Part shown: piece after piece, positions 46,278 through 59,017 of the stretch
How positions within the stretch are numbered: the stretch's first letter is position 1
Layout of the letters: every line of letters starts with the position of its first letter
Assembly (NCBI GenBank): GCA_026826555.1
Contig: JAKSZT010054334.1
Coordinates: forward strand, 29,980,447-30,044,446
DNA: 64,000 nt
Origin: Tolypeutes matacus
Lineage: Eukaryota > Chordata > Mammalia > Cingulata > Chlamyphoridae
Direction of reading: 5' to 3'
Position numbers and translations under genes: made by a program
Notes under the pieces: generated by a model
Told to the model about the DNA's origin: nothing
The model's input: the letters and a program-made list of their open reading frames with translations, nothing else
Database searches by the model: none

Positions 46278-46747
46278 TGTGATGGGTAATTTTATGTGTC
46301 AATTTAGAGAGGCTATCGTACCCAGTTGTTTGGTCAAACACTAGCCTAGATGTTGCTGTGCAGATATTCTGTAGATATGGTTAGCACCTACAATCAGTTG
46401 ATTTTAAGGAAAGGAGATTACACTAGATATATGAGTGGGCCTCATCCAATCAGTGAACGGTCTTAAGAGCAAAACAATGGAGGTATCCCAGAGAAGAAGA
46501 AATTCTGCCTCAAGACTACCACATCAACTCCTCTGAAGTTTCCAGTCTTCCAGCCTCCCCTATGGACTTCGGACTCAAGATAGCAACATCAACCCTTGCT
46601 GGAATTTCCAGCCTGCCGGCCTACCCTACACATTCCAAACTTGCGAGGCCCCACAATTGCATGAGCCAATTAATTAAAATAAAGCTTTTAATATATTTAT
46701 ACATATATAAGCCCTTGGGTCTCTTTCTTGGGAGAACCCTGACTGAC
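46278..46747 (+). mobile_element. MLT2-like ERVL LTR
   Basis: Starts tgtgatgggtaattttatgt, then ttgtttggtcaaacactagc, gggcctcatccaatcagtga, ggaatttccagcctgccggc, catgagccaattaattaaaa, ctttcttgggagaaccctga and ends at tgaca. Nearly complete MLT2 order. Confidence 0.9.
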
Positions 46748-47654
46748 AAAATGTCTTTATTCTGAAGCAAAACAACCATAAAAACAAAATCTCAGATTTT
46801 AAGTTTCATTTTATGGATTACATTTTCCCAGCATAACTTTAGGTCCTCTTTAGAACATTAAAGACATTTTCCATATACCAGCTGCTATTCCACTTATGCT
46901 TCCCCAGTAATTTTAACTTGTCATCTTCACCCCTATGTCCCAACATGCTTCTCCCCCAGGTATGCCAGGAATCTTTCTATCCAAACTGTCACTGGCCTAG
47001 GCATTGGGCCAAAGGTGGTAGAAGTGGCATCTTCCTGCATCCTGACAGCAGGTTTCTCTTTAAGTATGGGCATCACATCTCTATGGCTAAAAGGAAGAGG
47101 AGGCTGAGCAGAGGACAGAAAGGGCCTGGAGTTGCTGGCTCTCACTGAAAGGAAGAACATCAACAATTTGCAACAAGAAGATCAGTGGGTGGAAAGTGAA
47201 ACCAGTGATTATCTGATGTTGCTGAGAGGGCTGGGACTTAGAAGAGAGCTGGAATTGTCCTCCAGGGGTAGACGCTCAAAGCAGCAGAGCAGAAAGCAAC
47301 AGAAGGCAGAATTCTGTAGGACCATTGCTCCTGCTTAAGCTTCTAACTTTTCCAATTCCATTCAGTAACGAGTAGTGATCACATTTAAGTATCTCAATAG
47401 AAATAATACTTTGACTTTAGAGTTCACAATTACAAAAAGCCCCAAGGTAACAACATCAACAATATTCTAAACATCCACAGTAAAATTTCCCTTATCAGAT
47501 AAAAAAAAATTTTTTTTAAAGGCCCCAAGGAAAATCTGGTTCTCTTAAGTAAGAAAAATAGAAATAGGTTTGGCCATTCATTATACAATTAGATTAAAAT
47601 AAACCTTTGAGAGACCCTATAGTACATTATACATTTTTGTGTAGTTGAACATAT
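46748..47654. other. Single-copy DNA
   Basis: Frames at 46918-47338 on both strands have no recognised domain. No repeat identified. Confidence 0.4.
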
Positions 47655-47860
47655 TTGGGGTTAGAGTAATATTGACCTGAGTTTAAATTGCTATGCAACC
47701 TTAGACAAGTAATTTACCTCTCTCAGCCTCATTTCCTCATCTGTACTCCAGGACCATAGTCACTACCTTACTGAGTAGTTAAGAAGGTTAGATTAGGTGA
47801 GGTTAGTAATGCACCTAGCAATATGCCTTGTGTCTTGTTCAAACTCAATAAATCCCTACT
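47655..47860 (+). repeat. MIR SINE
   Basis: Reads gcaaccttagacaagtaatt, ctctctcagcctcatttcct, catctgtactcc, and a tail at caaactcaataaatccctac. Confidence 0.82.
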
Positions 47861-48024
47861 TACTTTTCTCTCTTTTGAAATCCAAAGGTATGGATTGGTT
47901 CAATGTACATATCACCTTCCCCAATTTCCCAACAAAAAAGCTTAAGGTCTATCAAAAACTCCATAAAATAAGAAAGCTAGGATCATGGAGGGGAAAAGAG
48001 TAGAGGAGGCCACAATATCCTCAG

Positions 48025-48180
48025 AAAGGCCTTGGACTGAAGTCAGAAGTCAGAGTCCTAGTGTTGCTGCTTACCAGCTGCATGGCCGAGGGCACACTGC
48101 TTAACCTCTTGAAACCTCAGTTTCCTTGTCTACACCAAGGAGATAACGATACCTCCTTCTCAGACATTTAAGACATCCTT
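48025..48180 (+). repeat. MIR SINE
   Basis: Reads gtcagagtcctagtgttgct, gcttaccagctgcatggccg, ttaacctcttgaaacctcag, tttccttgtctac. Confidence 0.82.
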
Positions 48181-48404
48181 CTTATGCATTGGGCTGGAGA
48201 TTAGATTCCCTACAAAGATGTATAACACCTTCCATGCCTTCAAAGGAGCTTTCAGCCCAGTGAAGGAATTAGTCACTTCTCCATAAAATCAAAGTGCGTT
48301 GTTCACTGAATATGGGATCGGGTTGTTTCCAAGGTTCCCATCTGATTACTGTTAGAACAGAGGGGCTGCTTTTGAATTCCTTCTACCAAACAACCCAAGC
48401 TGCT

Positions 48405-48545
48405 AACTTCCTAGCAGTATAAACTAGGGCAAGTTATCTAACCTAATTTTGAAAAAGAGGATAAAATTGGAAGTGTGAGAATTAAACAAGATAATGCATG
48501 TAAATGCCAGGAATATAGTAAGCATTCAATAAAAACTTAGCTCTT
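48405..48545 (+). repeat. MIR SINE
   Basis: Reads gggcaagttatctaacctaa, agaggataaaattggaagtg, agaattaaacaagataatgc, and tagtaagcattcaataaaaa. Third MIR within 900 bp, same orientation. Confidence 0.72.
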
Positions 48546-50349
48546 GTTAGTTTGCTGATGGTATCCCTGCATCTGGAACCAAAGGAGGCAGCCTTGAGAA
48601 GCCCTGTTATAAATTCTATCTCCCTGCCAAAGCCAGTATTCCCTTGGTTTTGGTTTTGAGTCTCTCCTCACATCAATAATCCATGTAGGAAAGTCTCCTA
48701 ATTTGTACTCTAAGGAATGCAATTAATTTTTTCTGCGTTGTAAAATTCTACAATTTCAAAAGTTCATATTTTAACATCTGAACTCTATTCCTTGAAAGAA
48801 CAGCTTGGTGGAAGTTACTTCTTTTCCCATTCTTTGTCACATAAACGTCATTTTGTTTGATTTCTATTGCCACTTTTTAATTGTTGAGTTCTCTATTTTC
48901 TGTAAGAATACACCATGTTAAGAAAAGCACAAACTTAACATTTTCTACAAGGAAACTACGACATGACAATGAGCTCCAGGGAGAAATACCACATACAGAG
49001 AATCAATTAGGAAAAGAAAGTTAGGATATTTTTCAAGGTCCTTGAAAAGAAAACCTATTTCAATGTGAGAGGGATCATTTTCCTAGGTGATAGTTTCAGT
49101 CCTTGGTTTCTGCTCTAACCCATGCCCCAGCTGCATTTGACTTCATATTCCTTCACAGTGGGGATAAATACGGATGAAACACTGTGCATATGTAGCACCT
49201 TGTTTCCAAAAAGTCCAGTAGGCTTTAAACATATCCCATCTTCCCAGAAGTCTGAGAGAGGGACAGGCTAAGTTTAATGTTCCCACACTTTCAAATGAAG
49301 AAACCAAGGAACAACAAAGAGCACTGAACAGCCAATAACACAGAAGAGTGAGCAAGAAAGAAGAGACCAGAAATGGGGTGTTGGAAATTGTGATTACTTA
49401 AAGGGTATAAAAATACTCATAAATAATAAGATCGAGCCCAGTTGCTGATTGCTTAGAGTGTATTTAAATCAAAGGAAGAAATGTGGGCTTTCAAATATGT
49501 ACAACAGGGTCTATACTAGCAGATGTCCTAATGGGTTTCTTTTCCTCTTGGCCTTGCAATTGTACATCACTTATCATAGTGTGAAAAATTATCCCAGACA
49601 CCTAGGAATAGGCTATGGAATTTCAACTCTAACTTTAGGTTTTATTTTTTTCATTTTCTGCTCCCTTCTCTTAAACTCCAAAGCAAATCATATACCTATT
49701 TTTTTTTCCTTTACAAGGTCTATCTAAATAAGGGCTGATTAAGTATCTGTCGTTTCACTTTAAATAATAAAAAAACAAATTAAATGGTCTAAAAATCTAA
49801 ATTTTCCTAATACAGGCATTGGTGTGAATAAATTCAATGAATAGTATTTAATCTTCTAAAGCTGTTTTTTTCATAAAATGAAAGAGGATAGTTATTTTTT
49901 AATCTTCTCAAAGTCTTAAATATGGATAAGAACACTGGGAGAACTTGTTAGAACTTGGCTGTTAGGAAGATGGGTGTTAGCATTTTTATAAGACACTAGC
50001 AAATTAATGATGTCAAGGTTTCTTTTAAATGGTTTAAGAAGACAGATGGGCAAATTACTTTGGATCAAAATCAAGTCCTTGAGAGAAGATTGTAGGTGAC
50101 TTACGTAGACACAGTAGGCAGCTCCTTACTTAGAGTGAATTTAAAGGTGCTTGGAAGGAAGCCTTTGCCTTCAAACTGCCTTCCATGCCTGCTCAACCAC
50201 CAATGAGCAAGAGGCCTCAGCCAGTTAGTTAAAAAGTGTAAAATGCCAAACATCCTATTAGACAGCCTTAAATTCATCCTGAGAGGAGGGTGGGGGAGAA
50301 AGCACATTACCAATAGGTAACTGAAGTAGACATATGAAAGTAATGTATG
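48546..50349. other. Single-copy DNA
   Basis: A weak MIR-like phrase on the minus strand lies near 49260-49340 (ttcaaatgaagaaaccaagg). No exon or repeat otherwise. Confidence 0.4.
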
Positions 50350-50530
50350 CTGGTATAGCTAAAAGCATGCAGAGTACAGACTAGGTTAGAATTGAATTTT
50401 ATCCTAGATCAGCCTAGAGCAGCCGCTAGGTCCAGCTGAGTGACCTTTCAGGGTTGTGTAAGGATTAACGGTAATAAATGTAAAGTTCATATTAGACCAA
50501 CAATAAATGGTATTTATTAAAATAATCATA
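50350..50530 (+). repeat. MIR-like fragment
   Basis: gctgagtgacctttcagggt, gtgtaaggattaacggtaat, aataaatgtaaagttcata and a tail at aacaataaatggtatttatt follow MIR order, diverged. Confidence 0.55.
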
Positions 50531-51274
50531 CTCTACCCTTTTTCTCCTTTCAAAACACAAGTATAATTTTTCATCCCAAATTTTGCCAAATTTTAATGTT
50601 TCACAGAGCATACTAATCAATTTTTATTCTTACTTAATTTGAGTTTGATATCTACAGCAGAAAGAGCATGACCCAATAGCTTCCATTTAATTTAAGCAAG
50701 GTGGCAAACAATTGTTTCTATTATACTATGAAACATGTAAGTATATGTTCTTACTTGTATCTAACATATTGAAGAATTTTACTCATATTTAACAACATAT
50801 CAAATATTGATATCATAATCATCTTTATGCTTTCATCTTGTCACTCTTAATTTGTTTTTGTTTTATCAGCTCTATTTTGAATAGATCATCCTGCAAATAA
50901 CCAGGCAACAAAATATGATAAAATGTGCACCATTGTGCCTATGGCTATCCCTGCTTGTGATAGCTTTTGATTTGTCAAGTTGGCAAGGCTGAACTACAGT
51001 CCCCAGAATTCCCTTTCCAGTAAATTTCAGGTTATGTTGGGCTACAAGAGTTGAAGGATGGGTGGGAGGTAGGGGCAATTTTGTAGCATACCCACCTCTT
51101 CTCCTATTTATTCAATCAAACACTAATATAGGTGCTGCTGGGAATGGGTTTTGCAGATGTGAGTGAAGTCCCAACTCAGCTGACAAAATTAGTCAAGAGG
51201 GAAATTATCATGGATAATCTGGGTGGACAGAGGGTGGGACATAATCAGTTGGAAGATCTTTAAAAGAGGGTTTA

Positions 51275-51297
51275 TCCTCAACAATCAGTCCTGGTTA

Positions 51298-51347
<50 letters not shown>

Positions 51348-51361
51348 ANNNNNNNNNNAAA

Positions 51362-51421
<60 letters not shown>
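51275..51421 (+). mobile_element. Tiny retroposed sequence with a long (TAAA)n tail
   Basis: Only about 24 bp of body (tcctcaacaatcagtcctgg and 4 more), then (TAAA)n. Perfect 14-bp duplication taaaagagggttta at 51261-51274 and 51422-51435 shows it is an insertion in the LTR and not simple slippage. A 10-base N gap (51349-51358) lies in the tail, so the true length is unknown. Confidence 0.8.
51349..51358. other. Assembly gap (10 N)
   Basis: Ten consecutive N inside the (TAAA)n tract. The size is probably a placeholder. Confidence 0.98.
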
Positions 51422-51424
<3 letters not shown>

Positions 51425-51465
51425 AAGAGGGTTTAGGCCTTACCTGGGTTAAGAGACTCCTGCCT

Positions 51466-51967
51466 AACCTCCAGTTCATTGGACTCACCAAGGACAACTA
51501 AAAAGGATGATGCTGGACAACCCCCATCCCAAAAAGCAAAGATTATCTACAGCTGCAAGCAAAGCAGTTCCATCCATCTGCCCCATTGGATCTAAGCCTC
51601 CTCTCAATCAGAAACAGTGGGCATCACCATCCCAAAATCCTCAAGACTGAGGAATGAACAAACATAGAGGGGAATGCAATCATGGACAGTGGAAGTGTTG
51701 TGCATGATATTGCAATGATGGATATAGGGCATTATACATTTTGTCAAAAGCTGTAAGGCTGTAGAGGGCAAAGTGTAAACTATAATGTAAACTATAGACC
51801 TTGGTTAATAGCAATGCTTCAGTAGTTGTTCATAAATTGTAAGATGCTATTAATAAGGGAAAAGGTGAGAGGGGTAGGGTAGGGTGTATGGGAATCCCCT
51901 ATACTTTGAATGTAGCTTTCTGTAATCTAAAACATCTTTAAAAAATAAAGTTTATTATATGATAAAA
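51466..51967 (+). mobile_element. Poly(A) retroposon copy E
   Basis: About 500 bp, most 5'-truncated of the set apart from fragment H. Begins aacctccagttcattggact and ends gggaatcccctatactttga ... tctgtaatctaaaacatctt plus an A-rich tail. Target duplication aagagactcctgcct (51451-51465) versus aagagaggctcctgcct (51967-51983), differing by a 2-base indel. The sequence preceding the cut site is TT/AA, as L1 endonuclease prefers. Confidence 0.85.
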
Positions 51968-52469
51968 AGAGAGGCTCCTGCCTGCAGACAACAAGCTTCA
52001 CCCCATGCCCACAGGGTTCCAGTCTGCTGGTGATCTGCCCTTCCTGAACATCTGCCATATGGACTTTGCACTTGCTCTGTTTAGCCTGTCCCCACAATTG
52101 CATAAACCAATTCCTTGAAATAAATTCAGAGAAAGATAGAGATAGAGATTAGTCAGACATAGATGGATGATATAGATACATAGACAGATATAGATATATA
52201 AACCCTACTGTTCTTGCTAAACTCTGCCTGATACACCACCTTATCTTTCCATATCTGCTAAAGTCCCAGGTGGATCAGACACTATACCAGATTTTGAAGA
52301 GATTGATGACCCAGTGGCTAATAATCACCCTCAAGAGACTGGAGCTTTTACTCATTTGAAATTTATAATCACCTTAAAAAGACTTAAGCAAATTAATTTT
52401 CACTAAAGTTTTTTCCCCTAGTCATATTTACATGGGTTAGGCTTAATACCTTTCAAGCTAATTTGCATT

Positions 52470-52655
52470 ACAAATTACTCTACTACACATACTTACTAGC
52501 TGTGTGACCTTGGACAAAGTTAAACCTTTCTGTGTCAATTTCCTCATCTACAAAAGGGATATAATAATGATACTTATCTCATCAGGTGTTTATAAGAATT
52601 AAAAGAATTTATTATGTTAAGAACTGAGAATAGTGCCAGGGACATAGTAAACCTG
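52470..52655 (+). repeat. MIR SINE
   Basis: Reads acttactagctgtgtgacct, tggacaaagttaaacctttc, tttcctcatctacaaaaggg and agtgccagggacatagtaaa. Confidence 0.88.
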
Positions 52656-54140
52656 TAGGTCAGAAGGAGAGACACCTAAAGAGATGCCAACCCATTCCAA
52701 TGGGGTTGGGGTTGCCAGCAAAAGCACGACTCACACAGGCTCTGATGGAAAAGAGATTTTCACATGGAGGAGGACAGAGCAAGGTCATCTTCACTAGTGG
52801 GTGTCAGTTCCCCATTGCCAGAGGGCCTCAGTCTGTGGAGGGTACAGGGAGATGTTCTCCACATGGCACCCCTCTCTTGTGCTAGTGTACCATCACAGGA
52901 ACACTGCTCCCTCCCTGCCAAGGAAAGATATACCTCCAGGGTGTGAGCTGGATGTCCTCAAACCTGCCACCAGAGTCAGACTGTCTGCAGCGAATGCTGA
53001 TATGTGCTGGCAGGCCCCCTATCTTCTAGGGGTTTGTGTTTTATGCTGTCAGGCTGGCACACCTGGTCCTGAGCGCAGGCTGTATTTGTGGGTGCCAGGG
53101 AAAGGCAGCAAGCTGTGCTAGGACTGCCCCCTGCCACTGTACCCTATGTAAGTGTTATCTTTTATGATTCTTCACGTAAATTATTTTCACAATCTTAACC
53201 TAATTTTTCTGAGAAGTTACTTATAGAGGGTGACAATGATGGTGATAACTCTAGATGCTGTGATTTTCTGAGAACAATTGCAATCACCAGAGAAGTTGGT
53301 TATGTTTGGCTCAGGAGGTGCTCACCACAGAGAAAGGAAAGAGTACAGACAGGTGCTGGTGTCAGGGCCACCCTGCAGGATGCTGGTGACCTCACTCATG
53401 ACTGGTCCTGAGCGCCCACCTCTTTGGTGTGAAAATGGGCTTTGCAATACATACATTGTGCCGTAGTTACAAGGATTGGAGGTTTTCAACTATGTAAGGT
53501 CTCTTTATTATTGTGACATTCAAAGGAGGACTAGAAAATAGGGATTAAAAAAAAAAAAAAGAACACTGAGTAGCTATATAGACTAGATATCCATGACACT
53601 CTTACAAATTTTAGATTGCAAGAATTTTCCTTCCCCCAAGGATTTAATTCAATAAACATGTATTGAATACCTATATTGTGCAAATTCTGCTTAGTACTGG
53701 AAATACATTTCAGTCTCAGCCACTGGAGCATTTAAAACTGTTTGGCCGCCTTTCCACGAAGCTCTCCCACACTAGATTTTTTTATATTTGGTTTCCTTCC
53801 TCCTTTCTAATGACCGTTTTTGTGTCATTTGTTTAACTCTTTAGTTATTCTGTTTCTTCCTGTCCTGAGCATGTACATGATCTTAAAGATTCTTCCTTTG
53901 AAATATTTACTCTGCCTATATTTTAATCATGTGTTTTTCATTTCCATAATTTCATCTCTACATAATTGATTCATAAATATTTATCTACAGCTTGAACATT
54001 GCTCTGTTGTTCCCTAAAACTCAAAAGTTCAAAACAGAACTCATTGTCTGTTCTGCTCCCTAAACTCAAAACCTTCTCCTGATGTATATGTGTGTGTGTG
54101 TTATTTGAGGCCATTGATTTTACATTTCACCTTATATATC
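52656..54140. other. Single-copy DNA, GC-richer in the first half
   Basis: 52680-53140 and 53270-53470 are GC-richer than the flanks and hold overlapping frames (up to 106 codons at 52801-53121), none with recognised domains. It could be an unrecognised LTR or other repeat. A run of A lies at 53547-53560 and an L2-like phrase at about 53650-53700 (ttcaataaacatgtattgaa). No exon supported. Confidence 0.4.
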
Positions 54141-54575
54141 TGTTGGGGATTAAATCGTGTCCCTGACAAGATGTATGTTAAGGTCCAACCCCTGGTCCTG
54201 TGGGTGTGAATCCATTTGTAAATAGAGCCTTTGAAGATGTTATTAGTTAAGGTGTGCCCAAACTTAATGAGTGTGGGCCTTGATCCCCTATGAATTCCTG
54301 ATAAGCAGAAGATATTGCACATAAAAAGAGAAGCACAGGGAGCAGCCACAAGCGGAAGTCAATAGAACCCGGAAGAGAAAGAAAATGCAACCACGGGCAT
54401 TGCCATATGATGGAAAAGCTAAGGAACCCCAAAGATTGCCAGCCAGCCAGCCAGAAGCTACTGACTGACCCCTGGAAGAAGCAAGCCCTTTAGCCTCTGA
54501 AACCATGAGCCAATACATTCCTGTTAAGCCAACCCATTGTAGGCAGTTTGTTTTAGCAGCTGGGAAACTATAATT
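54141..54575 (+). mobile_element. MaLR LTR (MLT1/MST-like)
   Basis: Starts tgttggggattaaatcgtgt and includes ccctgacaagatgtatgtta, agagcctttgaagatgttat, ccaatacattcctgttaagc and a 3' end at ttttagcagctgggaaacta. 5-bp flanking match atatc (54136-54140 and 54576-54580). Typical MaLR order. Confidence 0.85.
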
Positions 54576-54846
54576 ATATCTAATTAAATTCCAGGTTTTC
54601 CTTTCTTCTTTGCATTTTCCTTGATATTACTCAAGGAAAGCATACTCAACTTCTTTTTGGATCTTTCAATAGACTCCTAATTCAAACACTGCTTTGAGTT
54701 TATCCCTCCTCATCCTTCTGTCTTATTTGCAGCTTACTATTACACATTTCAGTAAGTAACCTGGTCAAAGACCATTTTTGTCTTCACAGCACTGACTGAA
54801 TTAAAGAGCATGACTGCATGTACAAGAACATGCAAAAGATACTACT

Positions 54847-55880
54847 GGCTAAGAGTTTTTATGGCGAAGAGATTTCAAGTGAGTCGGGAGGTCATTCCAG
54901 AGGTTTCCCTTATGCACATCTCAGCAGGATCTCATCGACTACCACAATAAACAGTGCCTCAAACAGGGGGGCACCTGAGGACTCTTAGAGACATCCAGAC
55001 ACTATAAGCAGGGCAGACAAGCTCAGGAATTGGACACCCTGTCAGTGGGCCTTACTGTGGAATTTATGCTCCCCAGTGTAACAGAGTTAAACTCATTTAT
55101 AGTTTCCCTACACATGCTCTTCTGCCCCTTTTATTTGAACATATAATTAGCATATACTTGTTAAATATATGTCCCAGAGACTTAAATCTTTGGTCTGTTC
55201 ATGTGCCGGTTGAGCCCTGAATCTCAGCAGAGTTGCAACACGTACTCTCCAGTTCACTGGACTCACCCAGGACAACTAACAAGGAGATGATGATGGACAA
55301 TGCCCATCCCAAGGAACAGAGAGTGTCTGCAACTGCAGGCAAGATATTTCCATCCATCTGCCCCATGGAACCTAAGCCCCCTTTCAATTAGAAACAGAGT
55401 GGGCATCACTGTCTCAAAATCCTCAACATTGGGGAATGAACAATGAACTAAAGTAGACTTATTATTATTCTACTATAAACTTTTCATTATTCTAGCAATA
55501 GAAGAACTTGTATCATTGATATAAAGGCAGTGACCGCCAAAGGTTCTGAGAGAAGGAGAGGGAAGAATAGGTGTCATATGGGGGGATATTCTGGACATTG
55601 GAATTGTCCTGCATGACACTGCAATGATGGATACAGACCATTATATATTTTGTCATAACCAACAAAATTGTGCAGGATAGAGTGTAAACTATAATATAAA
55701 CTATAGTCCACCATTAGTAGCGATGCTTCAATATGGGCTCATCAATTGTAACAAATGTACCACACTAACAAAGAATGTTGTAAATGTGGGAAAATGTGGG
55801 AGGGGGAGGGGGCAAGGCATATGGAATTCCCTATATTTTTTATGTAACATTTTTGTAATCTAAAGCTTCCTTAAAAATTA
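54847..55880 (+). mobile_element. Poly(A) retroposon copy F
   Basis: Begins ggctaagagtttttatggcg, follows copies A and D, and ends gaattccctatattttttat ... taatctaaagcttccttaaa with a short A-rich tail. Flanked by aaaagatactact (54834-54846) and aaaagttacttct (55881-55893), 11 of 13 matching, a decayed target duplication. Confidence 0.8.
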
Positions 55881-55893
55881 AAAAGTTACTTCT

Positions 55894-58131
55894 AATCTAT
55901 CATTTCAGAATTATCTGTGTAAAGAAGGAATTAATTAACTCTTGAGGAATACTGACTGTTCACATCTCTATAGGCATATATAGATAGTGTGCGTGTGTGT
56001 GTGTGTGTGTAAGTAGGGAAGGGTGAATAAAAAAAAACAATGAGTTTTGAATAGGTTAGATACTTCTAGGAAATATAGTAATAACATCAAGAAGAGGCAA
56101 GGAGTGGAAAGAAATTCTATAAGCTAGTGGTAGCAATCATTAGAGTAACTGGGCATGTACTATAGAGTCTGGCAAACTATAGAAAGACTAGTTTGAGTAT
56201 GAACTTCAAAAGGAGAAGCATTTTGATAGATGGTTGTTTGATTAGTGGTGGCCAAAATAATGTTCTCTAGGGAGCAGCCCTGGATACCATGGAGTCCCTT
56301 TCTTGCTGCCTTTGAATTCAAATAAATAAGAGAAGGAGCAGCCTACCTTCCCTTCTACAAGGAAGGAGTTCCTCCATCTTTTCTATGAAAAACCACCTTT
56401 GATGGAATGTTATTGTTTCACTGTCATGGATGAAGAGCACATCATAGCAGTAACTTCTGCTGTAGGTTCAAGGAAGCTTCCACTAGGGAGAGAACTTGCA
56501 TTGTTTTATGATTTGCAACCCAGCCTCTCCAGATGTATAAAAAATTAAGAATCATATTTCCTTAAAAATTAAGCTTTATTGATAACACATGAATGTGCAA
56601 TTTAAATTACTAGTTTCTAGTATAAAAGGAAAAAAGAAACAGACTTGAGTAAGTTTTTCAAATATCGCTGATGATCTGTGCTTCAAACAGAAGCAATTGC
56701 TTTTAGTCTTTTAGAGCAAATATCTTTATGTGTCCACAAGTGATATTTATAGTAAGACTTCTCACAAAAATCCCTCTATTTTCTATCTCCAACTTCTAGC
56801 TGAGCATCCAACCATTATATGTTCATTCATTAATTTGGTTCTTAGCATCTTTCTAAATTTCCTTTTGCAATATAATGCACCAATGCTTGTACTACCCAAT
56901 TCAAACTGCAGTGACTTTGATCCATCTTATTTCAGAATTTTATTTGGAAATGAAGAGGAATTGGAGGCCCAAACCCAAGTAAAGCCTGCCTCATTTTAAT
57001 CTGTGACTGACCTTTCTAATACTAGGCAGACCCAGGTAGGCCCAAATGGAAAGTCATTAATTGTGACTTCATTCACAACTATAAGCAGCTTGGCTGACTG
57101 TTGGAATTTCTACTAGAAGAAAAACTTTCATCTGTTTCTTAAAGACGTACTATTCTGAACAAAGAGTGCTATTTCCAACACCCAATGGTTTAGCTGATTT
57201 TTTTCTTCAGGGTAATAAGCGTATTAGCAAAAGTGTGTCCTAAATGTTGCCAAGACCAGAGGATGAGGGGAGGAATTCTTTCTGAATGGCTTTATTTGGC
57301 CTGTCTCTATGTCCCACTATTGTTTCCCTTCCCAGAGCTAGTAACTAGGAAGAAATTAATTTTGATCTTAATTAATCACAGCAGCATCTTTGTTGAGCCA
57401 ACCAGAGCCAATTACTGCCCTGTGGGTAGTGTGGATACAGCTGAGTGAAACTGAAGACATTTGACACTGTTGTAAAGAAAATTTCCAATCTCTTATCAAC
57501 CACTAAGGGAAAATTATTGCTAAGGAGAGATTTTTTTCCCCCTAATTTAGGACCGCAGAGTAATCTCTTTGCAAGAAACCCTGGCTTCTACTTTTCATGC
57601 ATATAGATCACTATTCCCATGCGTTAAAAAGAGTCTTGTTTCCTTCTGAGATTTTGATTGCATCTATACAAACAGTGGTAAAGTTCTTTTGCTTCACTTC
57701 CTTTTCTAAACATGCTAACTTGACTCCAGTAAAAATGAAGTTCTCCAGAGAAAACTAAAGTGAATGGAAAAATACCTGAAAGAGGGGATAACTTAACATT
57801 AACTGTGTTATTAGTCAAACCTATAATTTAAGCAAAATGAATAAAATTTTCATTTGCAATTTCATTTGCAAGATGACTCACTGCATTTGTATAATTGGAA
57901 AAAGTTTGTATAATTTGAAAATGAAAAAGTTTCTGTTCTAGATACAATAAAGATGCGAAATAACTGAAAATATAACACAGAAATTACTTTTCTACTCTCT
58001 CAGGAAAAGAAAAAATAAGTTTCTTTAAGTCTTTCTAAAGTTTCCTACTCTACAATTCACAGCCACAAGCAAATGCACCTCAATTCATCTGAGAGGGGGA
58101 AGAAGTTAATCTGAGATGGGGAAGAAGTTAT
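55894..58131. other. Single-copy DNA
   Basis: (GT)n at about 55988-56010. An imperfect direct repeat of about 23 bp at 58089-58133 (ctgagagggggaagaagtta / ctgagatggggaagaagtta). Frames of 60-90 codons at 56730-57448 have no recognised domains. No repeat or exon supported. Confidence 0.4.
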
Positions 58132-58145
58132 AAGAATTCATTAAG

Positions 58146-58975
58146 AGTGACAGAGTTGGACTCAATTATGACTTCCCTACACATGGCTCATTTGTCCCTT
58201 CTATTTAAACATATACTTGGTGCTGGACTTAGTAGATGTATGTCCAGAGACTGGAGCTTTTGGGCTGTCCATGTGTCAACTGGGCCTGGAACCTCAGCAA
58301 AGTTGCAACACCTACTCTCCAGTTCATTGGACTCACCCAGGACAAGTAAAAAGGAGGTGAGGATTGACAACCACCATACCAAGGAAATGAGAGAGCCAAC
58401 AACTGCAAACAAGAGGTCCCATCCATCGGCTGTATAGGATCGAAGCCTCCTCTCAATTAGAGGTGGAGTGGACATCACCATCCCAGAATCCTCAGGACTG
58501 GGGAATGAACTATGGACTAGAGTGGACTTACTGGTATTCTACTATAGACAAATTGTGATTCTAGCAATGGAATAAATTACAACATTGATGTGGAGACAGT
58601 GGCCACTGGAGGTTCTGGGGGCAGGGAGAGGGAAAAACAGGTATAATACGGGGGCTTTTTCAGGACTTGGGAATCGTCCTGAATGACACTGCAATAACAG
58701 ATATAGGCCATTCTATATCATCACATAACAGGCACAACTGTGTGGGAGAGGGTGTAGACTACAATGTGAACTATGGTCCACGCTCAGGGGCAAAGCCCCA
58801 GGATGCGTTTATCAATTGCAATGAATGTGCCACACTAATGAAAGATGTTCATGTGGGAGGTTGTGGGAGGTGTGGCGAGTGGGATATATAGGAATCCCTA
58901 TATTTTTTGTGTAACATTTATGTAATCTAAGTATCTTTTAAAAAGTTTTAAAAAAAATTATTAATAAATAAATAA
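58146..58975 (+). mobile_element. Poly(A) retroposon copy G
   Basis: Begins tgacagagttggactcaatt and matches copy B and C blocks (ccagttcattggactcaccc, gtggacttactggtattcta, atgtgccacactaatgaaag). Ends aggaatccctatattttttg ... taatctaagtatcttttaaa and an A/T tail. The left duplication is aagaattcattaag (58132-58145); its partner lies at 59190-59203, beyond a DAS SINE. Confidence 0.87.
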
Positions 58976-59017
58976 GTACAATTTGTCAAAACCTAAAAAA
59001 AAATAAATGGGGAGGAG

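Larger units (their letters stand above)
50955..52245 (+). mobile_element. MLT2-like ERVL LTR broken by several insertions
   Basis: MLT2 pieces in order: tttgatttgtcaagttggca (50967), tattcaatcaaacactaata (51109), aattatcatggataatctgg, ctttaaaagagggttta (51259), ggccttacctgggttaagag (51436), cagacaacaagcttcacccc (51985), cccacaattgcataaaccaa and an end near ctctgcctgatacacc. Interrupted at about 51005-51095, 51275-51421 and 51466-51967. Confidence 0.8.

Noticed and set aside
52680..53470. GC-richer block as a possible exon or CpG island
   Set aside because: Few CpG, frames overlap in several phases, no domain and no clear splice sites; more likely an unrecognised repeat.
55988..56010. (GT)n as a Z-DNA or regulatory element
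   Set aside because: Short ordinary dinucleotide microsatellite with no supporting context.
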